From Sepioteuthis lessoniana (Eukaryota; Mollusca; Cephalopoda; Myopsida; Loliginidae), in assembly GCA_963585895.1 (NCBI GenBank), contig OY757947.1:38968632-39032631 (forward strand): a stretch of DNA of 64,000 bases, in the 5' to 3' direction. Both the position numbers and the translations under genes were made by a program. This document shows, in pieces, positions 54,838 through 64,000 of the stretch (within the stretch, counting starts at the first letter, position 1; each line of letters opens with the position of its first letter). The notes below the pieces were generated by a model. The model made no database searches and was not told where the DNA came from. It saw nothing but the letters and a program-made list of their open reading frames with translations.

Positions 54838-55075
54838 TTTTAGGTTTCTTTGTTTAATGATATATCAACCTTTGTGGGTTATTTAATGTCAAAAGTCATC
54901 CTTAAATAAGGACTGTGATACTATTTTACCCATTGCTGGGGGTGGGAAAAGGGGGTTCATACATTTCTCAAAGGTAGTAAGTTGTCAGTAAGTGAAGTTA
55001 ATAGCACGACTAGAGTTTGAACTTGCTAACTACGATGTTGCAGCCCAGAACATTAGCTACTACCCCTGCCCCTTT
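54838..55075 (-). mobile_element. SINE-C, full length
   Basis: AGGTTTCTTTGTTTAATG tail, hairpin 54857-54891, body (CCATTGCTGGGGGTGGG, CTCAAAGGTAG), then on the minus strand box B AGTTCAAACTC and box A-like GTAGTAGCTAATGTTCTGG at the right end. Confidence 0.75.
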
Positions 55076-55194
55076 CACTTTCACTTGAATCAGCTTTAAA
55101 ATATAAATGTGGACATAAACTGAGGGTTAATTTTGCAAGATAAATATAAGGCATGACTGGCCATTATTTTAGATTCAGTATTATTTATGCACCT

Positions 55195-55450
55195 GCCCAT
55201 TGGCCTAATGAGTAAAGTGTTTGCTAATGGTCTGGGAGACTAGGGTTCAATCCCAGGTCGAGTCATACCAAGGACTCAAAAAATGGTACTTGATACTTCC
55301 TTGCTTAACACTCGGTATTATAAGGTAAAGATCAAAGGTAAAGTGGAGCAATCTTTGGAATGGAGTAGCGCCCTCTACTATACCTCGGTGTTGTAGCTAT
55401 TGAAAAGGGAGCCTTCAGGTCACCCTCGACTAAGGTCACTAACTTTTACT
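55195..55450 (+). mobile_element. SINE-B, full length
   Basis: Head TTGGCCTAATGAGTAAAGTG and AGGGTTCAATCCCAGG, full body including GGAGTAGCGCCCTCTA and GAAAAGGGAGCCTTCAGG, 3' end CTAACTTTTACTTA. Confidence 0.85.
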
Positions 55451-55559
55451 TATAATTTATGCTCATGTCTTGGTAAAGACATGAATCTTTCTCTTCTAAG
55501 TTATGAATAAATAGTTACAAAGTTTTTTTAGTGCTTAGCAAGTTATCATAAACAGCACT

Positions 55560-55815
55560 CAGTTGTGTAACGAGCTGAGTTGGATTTGAAACTGAATTTC
55601 TGAAGAAGGAGAGTTATTTATGGTACACTGGAGTGTTCTATCACATGCACGTGGGCAAGTCCATGCCCTGGGTTTGTGATTGGTTGCTGGTCAATGAGTA
55701 GAGGTATTTCTGTATAAATACCAGCTGCAATTTAGTATTGTTTCAGGGACTGTATTGGGTCACAGCCTATTTTATTTTTGTCTGCCAAATGGAAGCTTGT
55801 TGGAACCCCTAGGCT
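55560..55815 (+). repeat. Dispersed LTR-like repeat, second copy
   Basis: Shares word order with 7850-8060; includes GTATAAATACCAGCT and TGTATTGGGTCACAGCC. TATA-like motif followed by a GTTTCAGGGACTG segment. Confidence 0.4.
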
Positions 55816-56325
55816 GGTAAGTTTGTTTGTTCGTTTGTTTGGGTTTTATGGCTATTCAATGCCAAATCCACCCCTACACAAATAGACAGTTCTATTTCAA
55901 ACAGTTCATTTTAGAATGAGTACACAGTTTAATTGTCAAAAACATTTCTATTTCAAGTTATTCAATTTAGTCAAACTGTTCTAATTTAAACAATTCAGTT
56001 TAATGTAAGTATAGATTTTGTTTACACACAGTTAAATTTCAAAACAGTTCTATTTCAAACAATTCAGTTTAACATAAGTACACAGTCTAGTTCTATTTGA
56101 CTCATAGATAGGACACTATTACATGCTACCACTCCGGGTCAGAGTGGACCTGGAAGTGATGGCAATGAAAGGATACTCCGCATTCCCCAAAGCTCCAGCA
56201 TTACTGGAATTTCACTATCATATTGTATGGTGTCATATCCAGGACACTCATTGGGAGGAGTCTTAGCTCTCTGCAGAGAAGCAATCGGTGTATTCTACAG
56301 CCCTAGCCCACAAGGCAATGCCCAG
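55816..56325 (-). mobile_element. Composite element, copy 9
   Basis: (GTTT)n tail 55819-55843, hairpin reduced (TTTTATGGCTATTCAATGCC), array 55870-56100, cassette 56110-56318 ending CCCACAAGGCAA. Confidence 0.7.
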
Positions 56326-56339
56326 TGTTATTGAATTAT

Positions 56340-56570
56340 TCTATAGTGATGCAAGGCCAGAAGTCTGGAGCACCAAGTGAGAATCGAATTCACTAACAAT
56401 AGTCAGTGAGAAACAAATTCACAAACAATAGTCAGCTAATCTAGTTTTCTAACCATTACACCATCTAAACCATTAATAAGGCAGACTAAAATCTTTATCG
56501 TTGCTTTGGCAACCAGTTTTGGAAAAGGAAAAAAATATAATTCAAAATGTTAGGAGAGTTATTTAGAGAA
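56340..56570 (-). mobile_element. SINE-D and SINE-A-like remnants
   Basis: 56350-56465 holds SINE-D words (GGAGCACCAAGTGAGAATCG, CTAACCATTACACCATC) with a small internal duplication (AACAATAGTCAG). 56475-56565 resembles a SINE-A 3' body (AGGCAGACTAAAATCTT, CAACCAGTTTTGG). Confidence 0.5.
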
Positions 56571-56764
56571 TCAGTGGTTTAATACTGTTCTTCCGTTAAT
56601 GGCTCATCCAATATAGAAGGTGTGTTGTGTGAGTTGAGGGTGAAGACGGATAAGCAGACTGTGTTATCATCTCTCAAGATATCTTGTGAGTATATAACTG
56701 CAATCTTAGTTTCTGCAACCCCTGGAATTTTTCACATTCTTTTGTTTATATCTCTCCCTTTTCA
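56571..56764. other. Spacer with no recognised feature
   Basis: No gene or repeat recognised. Confidence 0.5.
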
Positions 56765-57290
56765 GGTCAAAATCCTTTCTAGTGCATCTTTATAATAAAA
56801 ATCATTTCTCATCCATTTTCATAGTAAAAATCATTTCCAATGCATTTTTATAGTAAAAATCATTTCTAATGCATTTTTATTATAAAAATCATTTCTTATA
56901 CATTTTTATAGTAAAAATCATATCCAATGCTTTTTTATAGTAAAAATCATTTCTTATACATTTTTATAGTAAAAATCATATCCAATGCTTTTTTATAGTA
57001 AAAATCATTTCTTATGCATTTTTATAGTAAAAATCATTTCTAATGCATTTTTATAGTAAAAACTATCTCCAATGCATTTTTATTATAAAAATCATTTCTT
57101 TTTTTATAGTAAAAAACATTTCTAATGCATTTTTACAGTAAAAATCATTTCTAATGCATTTTTATAGTAAAAATCATTTGCCAATACATTTTTATTGTAA
57201 AAATCATTTCTTATACATTTTTATAGTAAAAAACATTTCTAATGCATTTTTATAGTAAAAATCATTTCCAAAGCATTTTTATAGTAAAAT
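56765..57290. repeat. AATCATT minisatellite, second locus
   Basis: About 17 units of ~30 bp: ATCATTTC-AATGCATTTTTATAGTAAAA. Same unit as 15600-16050. Confidence 0.9.
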
Positions 57291-57605
57291 CAGGAAGGAA
57301 TCGAAGAGTTTAGAGAAAAGAAAAATTATAAGTCCATGGGAATATTGGAAGTGGGCATTATCAAACAAGCCGAGATGAAATCTCATCAAAGAAATAAACA
57401 ACTGAGCAATCCCCATTGTAAGATACTTGGGACTATTCTTAAAAAGGACAAGAGAGGAACTTGGATAAATGAAACAAAACATAAGAAAATTTGGGACAAT
57501 GCACAAGGGTCTACATCCAAGAGATGACATGGGCAGACTATACGAGTCAAGAAAAGAAGGAAGAAAGACACGCCAGCAATGAGGGTTGCATGGATGCATC
57601 AATAT
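57291..57605 (+). pseudogene. Non-LTR retrotransposon fragment, region downstream of RT
   Basis: Readable across stops and a frameshift: NLIKEINN, AIPIVRYLGLFLKRTREEL, then MHKGLHPRDDMGRLYESRKEG (about 57495-57560), ending in a diverged GCMDASI-like stretch. The motif order (VRYSGPFLKWTREEL, MHKALHPRDDVDRLYVSRKEGGRG in better copies) is familiar from the C-terminal part of a widespread metazoan LINE. Different from the RTE family elsewhere in the window. Truncated on both sides: minisatellite on the left, composite cassette on the right. Confidence 0.75.
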
Positions 57606-58230
57606 AAGGACTTGTTGCCCTGTAGAATACCCAGACTGCTTTTCTGCAGAGGGGTTGGACCCCCCACCTAATGTCCAGGATATGACACAAAATAATTAGA
57701 TGGTGAGGTTTCAGTAATACTAGAGCTTTGGGGAATGCAGAGTACCCCTTCATTGCCATCAATCTCTGGTCAACTATTGCCTGGAGTGGTAGCACCTAAT
57801 TCATCATGATTCATTCATTTGCATACAGTCAAATGGTTCCAAGTATTGCTATGTAATTCTAATAGTTTAGTTTAGAGGCAGTGAAGTGGTTGTAAGTATT
57901 GCTATTTAACACTAATAATTCTATTAAACATTATTCATTCATTTGCACACAGTCAAATGGTTGCAAGTATTGCTATATAATTTAAATAATTTAGTTTAGA
58001 GGCAGTGAAGTGATGGCAAGTATTGCTATTTAACACTAATAATTATATTCAACATGATTCATTCATTTGCACACAGTCAAATGATTCTAAGTATTGCTAT
58101 GTAATTCTAATTTAGTTTTGGGACAGTTAAAAGTTTCAAGTATTGCTATTTAATACTAATAATTCTATTCAACATTATTCATTTATTTGTATACAGTCAA
58201 ATGGTTCCAAGTATTGCTATGTATGGGATG
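57606..58230 (+). mobile_element. Composite element, copy 10
   Basis: Cassette 57606-57800 (GTTGCCCTGTAGAATACCC, CTTTGGGGAATGCAG), then the 124-bp array family in reverse orientation (CAAATGGTTCCAAGTATTGC, TAACACTAATAATTCTATT) to 58230. Array continues at 58465-58560 after an insertion. Confidence 0.65.
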
Positions 58231-58465
58231 TAACAATAAAATTGTCAACCTAGAAAAGACGACATGATTCCATTACTGTTTAATGAAAACCGGTTTTCTT
58301 TTTTTGTTGCAGACCATCTACTAGTTGCCCAGTTGTGTACAAATCCCAAGAGTGATAGGAGCCCTTTATCATGTCTGAAAGTGACACAATGTTCAACAAG
58401 CGAGATCAGAGATGCACCGCTGTACAACTCATGCTCTCTACTGATCCAAGAGAGACAGGGAAATA
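58229..58465. mobile_element. Unidentified insertion in the array
   Basis: TGTAACAATAAAATTGTCAACC start resembles the 116-bp unit at 4344. It contains AAACCGGTTT and a non-repetitive stretch. LTR fragment is possible; not shown. Confidence 0.4.
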
Positions 58466-58559
58466 GTTGCAAGTATTGCTATTTTATACTAATAATTCTA
58501 TTCAACATTATTCATTCATTTGCACATAGTCAAATGGTTGCAAGTATTGCTATCAATGT

Positions 58560-59127
58560 TAGTACGTCTATTTATCAAGAAATATTAATAATTTCTTCAC
58601 TGCTTTGTGGTTTCAATTAATTAATAATAATAATTCATCATAAATGATTAAACAGTTCTATTTGATCCCACTATTGAGTGTCCTGAATATGACACTAAAC
58701 TTATGCGAAATGGAATTGTTTGAAATAGAATTGTTTTAACATTTAAACTGCATGTTTATGCTAAACTGAATTATTTGAAATAGAACTGTTTTTATTATTC
58801 AACTGTGAGTAAATAAATGACTGATGTTTAATTGGATTGTCAGTGATACACAACAATAATTGGAACCATTTAACTTTGTTGTCTAAACTGAATAGCTTGA
58901 AATAGAAATGTTTTTTGACATTTAAACTATATACTTATGCTCAACTGAATCTTTTGAAATAGAAGTTTATATTTATGAAAATGATTTGGCATTGAATAAC
59001 CCACGATGGTTGATATGCCATAAAACCAAATCAAACCAAACCAAAGCTCCAGGGTTGGTCCTTCACCATCAGATGCAGTTAAGTCTGTTTAGTATTAGAT
59101 AGATATAAAAAGATTAAGATAGATAGA
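58560..59127 (+). mobile_element. Composite element remnants with hairpin
   Basis: Cassette scrap (GAGTGTCCTGAATATGACAC, 58676-58700), 55-bp-type array 58700-58960, hairpin 58985-59018, AAATCAAACCAAACC tail, then a further cassette scrap (59041-59085). GATA repeats begin at about 59097. Confidence 0.6.
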
Positions 59128-59129
59128 TA

Positions 59130-60703
59130 CAGGGTCCCGACAATATTTTTCGGACACTTTGAAAAAAGTACTTCAAGATGGTCACTAGTGCCAAAAACTT
59201 TTGAGATTGTAAGTGAGGAGTGAAAATCCACTACTAGTGTAATCATTTTTTTTAGTTTGGCTTTGATAATTTTAGTTTTTTGTGATTTTTGCCAAAACTT
59301 GCACGACACTATTTTTCGGACATGACAAAAAATCCTATTTTATTAAGAGCTATGTTCATGTATATGTTGCTGTACGTAAATTTTCTGCTTGTACACTGTT
59401 CTGGGGCACTGGCGCCCCTACTACTATGTTAACATAGGACAATCTAATAGCATAAATAGTCCGGACATTTCTTGGCAAAACAATTAAGTTTAATGAGGTA
59501 AAATGCATTCAAAAGAAGTCGTTTGTTTGGCACGGAAGAAGCGGGAAGATGGCCTCAGCATCAAAAGGATCGCCATGGATTTGAAGCTGTCGAAATCAAC
59601 GGTCGAATACATGCTGAAGACAAACTCCGAGCGGAAAAAGAAGAGAGGGCAGAAAAGATCAATTGGCAAGAGGACTGAAAGGAGAATGAAGAGGACTGTG
59701 ACATGCCTTTTGACATCTGGAGAAAAAGTTACAGCAAGAAAAGTGAAGGAGAAATGTAAATTGGATGTAAACGTCCGAACAGTACAAAGAACGCTGCATA
59801 GGATTGGTTTGAAGTATGCAAAGACTAAGAAAAAAATTACACTAACAAAGAAACACAAAGGAGCAAAACTGGTGTGTGCTAAAAGGTGGTTAACAAAGCA
59901 TGTTGACTTTAAGAAGGTTATATTTACTGATGAGAAGCGTTTCAAGTTTGATGGGCCCGATGGATGGTGTACTTGGTCGAGAAGGGGTGAGCCTGTTGTA
60001 CTGAACAAACGACAGATGGGAGGAGGAGGAGTTATGGTTTGGGGGATGATCTTTGCTAATGGAAATATATGGTTGGAGTGGCTGAAAGGATGACAGAACA
60101 GCGAAAGCTACAAACAGTTGCTGGATGAGAAAGCCCTTCCAAGGATAAGAAGAGAGATGGGGAATGATTTCATTCTACAGCAAGACAATTGCAGCATCCA
60201 TGTGTCAAAACTCATGAAAGAATGGATGGCTAAAGTGAATATGACTACTTTGGAATGGCCTGCAAGAAGCCCAGATCTAAATTTAATAGAAAATATTTGG
60301 GAAATACTTGCGCAACTTGTCTATGATGGACCTGAAATAACGAAAGAGGCTCAACTATGGGAACGAATACTAGGAGCCAAAAAACAACTAATAGAAACAT
60401 GTAGAGATGTTATTGTGCATATGTTTGATCATTATGAAGAGAGATTGATAAAAGTTATTGAGAAGAAAGGTGATATTACAGACTATTAACAGTTTTTCAA
60501 CGATGTCCAAAAAATAATGTCGCGTGTGTTTTGTAAAAAATGATGAAAATTAAATATTTTTCCTAACCTAATCGATTTTCTTCCATTTTTATTACAGATA
60601 TTGTCTTTGTATGTTTATGCTATTCTATTGAAGGAATTTCACCACCCTATGGTACTCGGAAAGTTGAATATTAAAGTGTCCGAAAAATATTGTCGGGCCT
60701 CTG
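59130..60703 (+). mobile_element. Tc1-family transposon, nearly intact, IR/DR-like ends
   Basis: 1574 bp, flanked by TA (59128-59129 and 60704-60705) within a GATA microsatellite. Terminal inverted repeats of ~31 bp: CAGGGTCCCGACAATATTTT at the left, matching AAAATATTGTCGGGCCTCTG at the right with one short discrepancy. A second related pair lies inside: ACGACACTATTTTTCGGACA (59303-59322) and TGTCCAAAAAATAATGTCGC (60504-60523). Each end thus has two direct copies of a putative transposase site, the IR/DR layout known from some Tc1 elements. Confidence 0.92.
59503..60489 (+). pseudogene. Tc1-like transposase, DD34E, one in-frame stop
   Basis: Cut-and-paste DNA transposase. The frame runs from ATG 59503 to TAA 60489 (328 codons plus stop, close to the usual ~340) with a single TGA at 60091-60093 and no frameshift. 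The N-terminal paired helix-turn-helix region is residues ~5-110 (LSIKRIAMDLKLSKSTVEYM, then VNVRTVQRTLHRIGL). Catalytic triad: D143 in FTDEKRF, D228 in QQDNCSIH and E263 in SPDLNLIENIW, with exactly 34 residues between D228 and E263. The stop lies between the first and second catalytic residues, so this copy cannot make active enzyme without read-through. Confidence 0.93.
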
Positions 60704-60765
60704 TAGATAGATAGATCATGAACAGGAGATAGATAGATACATACATAGATAGATATGAAAAGATT

Positions 60766-60814
<49 letters not shown>

Positions 60815-61128
60815 TACTGAGATAGATAGATAGATAGATAGATAGAACAGAAGCAGTTTTTCTGAGATAGAAAGGTATTGGGAAAGATATAGGATAGATA
60901 GATAGATAGATATGAATAGACCATGACAGACATAGTTAGAGAGAGAGAGAGAGAGTGAGCGAGAGAGAGCAAGAGAGGTGGGTAGTGGGGAGAAATGTTT
61001 GAAAAGTTGGTTTCGTTGGTACGTATGAGAAGACTGACACAGACAGATAGATATGAACAGACTATGACAGACAGACAGATAAATAGATAGATAGATATGA
61101 ATAGACCATGACATATAGATAATTAGAT

Positions 61129-61177
<49 letters not shown>

Positions 61178-61335
61178 AAGAGAGGTTGGTAGCGGGGAGA
61201 AATGTTTGAAAAGTTGGTTTCATATAAGACGACTGACACAGATAGATAGATAGATATAAACAGACTATGACAGACAGACAAACTGATAGATGGATAGATA
61301 GACAGATAGATAGATAGACTGATAGAAATGGACTG
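60704..61335. repeat. (GATA)n microsatellite complex
   Basis: GATA runs with a duplicated ~230-bp block containing GAGAGAGA, AAGAGAGGT-GGTAG, GGGGAGAAATGTTTGAAAAG (60955-61010, 61170-61225) and GACTGACACAGA. Continuous with the GATA repeats left of the Tc1 element. ORFs rich in YLSI are artefacts. Confidence 0.9.
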
Positions 61336-61635
61336 TGATATACTGATTTGAATGGATTAAGACAGATTTATTTAATAGTTATTTATCACTTGAAAGACTA
61401 AGAATGGTAGATATGATCAAACAGTGATTATCAAGTAAGTATTAACAGATACATGTAAATGGATTAAGATTAGGCAGATGGTTTAGTGCAATAAACTGTA
61501 TAATAGATAATCTTAATATCATGATTAAATATAGATTAGGCGCAACTATTGATAGGAAAAGAGAACAATAGATGAGAGAACATAGCTTGTAGCAAAAGTA
61601 TATAAAGGCTGATTTGATAAATCGGAAAAATGAAT
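61336..61635. other. Spacer with no recognised feature
   Basis: AT-rich with GATTAAGA remnants; no gene. Confidence 0.5.
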
Positions 61636-61639
61636 TGGA

Positions 61640-61870
61640 TCTGATTGTCGTATAATGGTTATCATTGGAGGAAGAGGATTTTGCTACCCAAGTTCAAATC
61701 CTGGTCAAGGCGGTTTGCATTTCACATAGTGCTAATGCACTTGGGAAAGATATAAAGCCAATTGTCCTCCATCTACATATGGGCAAATAATAGGGCAGGC
61801 TGGGTTTTTTAATTTGGGTATGACAACCAGTTTAGGAGAAAGAAAACTCTGAATTCAAACCAGTTGTAGA
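61640..61870 (+). mobile_element. SINE-A, diverged
   Basis: Head GTCGTATAATGGTTATC and AAGTTCAAATCCTGG, body GCATTTCACATAGTGCTAAT, 3' part CCAGTTTAGGAGAAAG. Ends CAAACCAGTT without the TTGACC tail. Confidence 0.75.
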
Positions 61871-61969
61871 CCTGGAGATGGGTGGGCCCTGCTAAGCTAT
61901 TCCTTATCTTGATGATAATTGGTTTTATGTGGGTATTAACAAAATTTAAATTTATTATGACCCACTTAA

Positions 61970-62405
61970 GTAAGTAAAGTTGGCTACCATAGTCGAGGAA
62001 GACCAGAAGGCTCCTTTTTCAATAGCTACTACACCAAGGTGTGGGAATGGTGCTACTCCTTTCCCTGAATTGCTCCACTTTACCATCGATACGTACCTTA
62101 TATTGAACCCCCTTATTCTCCCTCCAACTATGGATAAATAGTAGGACGTACTAGGTTCTTCAACCTTGGTGAGGCAACTAGTCTAGGAGAAGGAAAACTC
62201 TGAATTCAAAACCTGTTAAACTCCGCTTAAAAATTGACCTTGTGTCATATCCTGCACGAGCGGAGGGGTTGGTAAATAGTACCTTATATTGCTGAGTGTT
62301 AAGCAAGGAGGTATCAAGTACCATTTTTAAAGTCTTTGGTATGACGTGACCTGGGATTGAACCTAGATCTCTTGGACCATTAGCGAACACTCTACCCACT
62401 AGACC
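61970..62405 (-). mobile_element. SINE-B split by a SINE-A fragment
   Basis: AAGTAAGTAAAGTTGG tail and first half 61970-62105, second half 62279-62405 with head (box B as GGATTGAACC). The two halves share the duplicated target GTACCTTATATTG. Confidence 0.9.
62106..62278 (+). mobile_element. 5'-truncated SINE-A inserted in SINE-B, 13-bp TSD
   Basis: 173 bp from within the SINE-A body to its natural 3' end (GGAGGGGTTGGTAAATA). Flanked by GTACCTTATATTG at 62093-62105 and 62279-62291. Truncation at the 5' end with a TSD is the signature of target-primed reverse transcription. Confidence 0.92.
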
Positions 62406-62564
62406 ATTATTCCATTTCTCTGATTTAGATTAATTAAATGATTTTCCTCTAGAAATATCATTACTAATGATTTTACTCAAGAAATGAATTGAAAAATAAG
62501 ACTAAAGTAATTGTCAAAGGTCAGGAATTAATGCTAGCAGTACGAGGATAATTATATGTATAAG

Positions 62565-63040
62565 GAAACTGAATTACTAATGATTTTATTATAGAAATGC
62601 ATTGTTAATGATTTTACTGTAGAAATGCATTGCTAATGATTTTACTGTAGAAATGCATTGCTAATGATTTTACTATAGAAATGCATTGCTAATGATTTTA
62701 CTGTAGAAATGCATTGCTAATGATTTTACTGTAGAAATGCATTGCTAATGATTTTACTATAGAAATGCATTGTTAATGATTTTACTGTAGAAATGCATTG
62801 CTAATGATTTTACTATAGAAATCCATTGTTAATGATTTTACTGTAGAAATGCATTGCTAATGATTTTGCTATAGAAATGCATTGTTAATGATTTTACTGT
62901 AGAAATGCATTGCTAATGATTTTACTATAGAAATCCATTGTTAATGATTTTACTGTAGAAATGCATTGCTAATGATTTTACAATAGAAATGCATTGCTAA
63001 TGATTTTACTGTAGAAATGCATTGCTAATGATTTTACTCA
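62565..63040. repeat. 28-bp minisatellite, ~17 units
   Basis: Unit ATTGCTAATGATTTTACTGT+AGAAATGC, 28 bp exactly. On the minus strand it reads GCATTTCTACAGTAAAATCA, the AATCATT family again. Variants TGTAG/TATAG and GCATTG/CCATTG alternate. Confidence 0.95.
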
Positions 63041-63310
63041 AGTTTTGGCCCAAGGCTACTATTAATGAGCACTCAGTGAGAATCAAATTAATTACTCTGT
63101 TAAACCAGCTAGTTTGCAATGACCATGACAAGATGCTTCTACTAAAACTTAGTTTGGCACAGAGGCATCTTCGTGATGTAATGTTTAAAGCGCAGGACCT
63201 TATAATGCTGAGGGTTAAGCATAGAGGCATCAAGTACCATTTTTTGAGTCTTTGGTATGACTTGACCTGGGATTGAACCCTGGTCTCCAGGACCATTGGC
63301 AGTTTACCTT
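63041..63310 (-). mobile_element. Unassigned segment and SINE-B fragment
   Basis: 63190-63300 carries SINE-B words (ATAATGCTGAGGGTTAAGCA, GAGTCTTTGGTATGAC, GGGATTGAACCCTGG). 63041-63190 is not recognised. Confidence 0.6.
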
Positions 63311-63319
63311 GAAAGGTAC

Positions 63320-63985
63320 AATAAAATGATTTGGTGAGTGAGATTTAGGAAAACCACTCTCCCATAACTACCTTACCTGTCCAGGCAGTAGCTATAAAAA
63401 GCTGTTATTGCTAGAATCAAACCACTCTCCCATAACTATCTTGTCCTGGTAGTAAGCAGCAAAAAGCTGTTATAATCAGTCAACCTTGACATACAATCAA
63501 TGGAGTTGGTGAGTGAAAATGTAGGAAAACCACTCTCCCATAACTACCTGACCTGTCCATACAGTAGTAGTAAAAAGTTGTTATCTCTACAGTTAACCAT
63601 GTTGTTGAATGAGAATGCAGGAAAACCACTCTCCCATAATGACCTTTCTTGTTGAAGCAGTGGCAGCCAAATCTGTTATTCCTATAGTTAACCATGACAA
63701 GCTCTAATCAAGACAGTTGGTGATTGAGAATGTAGGAAAACCACTCTCCCATAACTACATTACCTATCCAAGTAGTAGCAGCAAGAAGCTGTTACCCTAC
63801 AGTCAACTTTAACATGATATAATCAACAGAGTTGGTATACAAGAATATAAGAAAACCACTTTCCCATAACTACTTTATTTGCACAGGTGATAACAGTAAA
63901 AAGCTGTTTACCCCATACTCAACCTTGACAAGCTCCAATCAAATGAGTTGGTGTTTGAGAATGTAGGAAAACCACTCTCCTATAA
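63320..63985. repeat. ~75-120 bp tandem repeat reaching the window end
   Basis: AAACCACTCTCCCATAACTA recurs near 63350, 63418, 63527, 63622, 63738, 63853 and 63968, with TAGTAGCAGCAA-AAGCTGTTA and CAACCTTGACA between. About six degenerate units. The last bases (AAAGTAAAGTAAAGTT) look like the tail of another minus-strand SINE-B. Confidence 0.85.
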
Positions 63986-64000
63986 AAGTAAAGTAAAGTT

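Noticed and set aside
59490..60008. 172-codon minus-strand ORF
   Set aside because: Antisense shadow of the Tc1 transposase.
60625..61114. ORFs rich in YLSIYLSI
   Set aside because: Translated (GATA)n on the minus strand.

Overview
This is a gene-poor, repeat-dominated stretch of an AT-rich metazoan nuclear genome. No intact host protein-coding gene, rRNA or canonical tRNA is visible. Lineage is inferred from repeats only: RTE-like, Jockey-like and Penelope-like retroelements, mariner and Tc1 transposons, several tRNA-headed SINE families and kilobases of (TTTC)n/(GAAA)n, (TA)n and (GATA)n. Junk ORFs made of FFLS or YLSI runs are typical of decapodiform cephalopod assemblies, so a squid or cuttlefish is my best guess (about 0.5); another marine invertebrate is possible.

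Layout. 0-7.7 kb: a LINE ORF1 split by a composite retroelement with a 12-bp target-site duplication, then SINEs, a mariner relic and a second ORF1 zinc-knuckle relic. 8.1-16.1 kb: one AATCATT-type minisatellite bed carrying an RTE fragment, three composite elements in alternating orientation, a hairpin/(TA)n tandem and a 59-60 bp minisatellite. 16.5-21.2 kb: a Penelope-like GIY-YIG endonuclease with inverted arms and a decayed hammerhead, then a four-copy ~390-bp tandem repeat with a tRNA-like head and type I hammerhead ribozymes (retrozyme/Sm-alpha-like), then another RTE fragment. 21.2-28.0 kb: polypyrimidine satellites. 28.36-38.75 kb: about 142 copies of a 73-bp satellite with higher-order structure. 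38.9-46.0 kb: composite elements, three 5S rRNA-like units, SINEs, RTE, mariner pieces and TA microsatellites. 46.1-49.4 kb: about 25 tandem copies of a ~132-bp tRNA-derived SINE unit. 49.85-53.9 kb: polypurine satellites. 54.1-64 kb: a short non-repetitive segment that could hold a host first exon, more SINEs and composite elements, a nearly intact Tc1-family transposon inserted at TA in a GATA microsatellite, and minisatellites.

The repeats form an ecosystem. Autonomous LINE, Penelope and DNA elements are all decayed or truncated. Non-autonomous units are abundant: SINE-A to SINE-D (labels local to this answer), the composite element and the hammerhead repeat. The composite element and SINE-C share the same ~34-nt terminal hairpin, which suggests a shared retrotransposition partner. 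The two most interesting items are the tandem hammerhead repeat at 18.68-20.28 kb and the composite element (5' cassette, internal tandem array, 3' hairpin, AAAC-type tail) with short target-site duplications.

All boundaries were read by eye; copy numbers are period arithmetic, not computed alignments.
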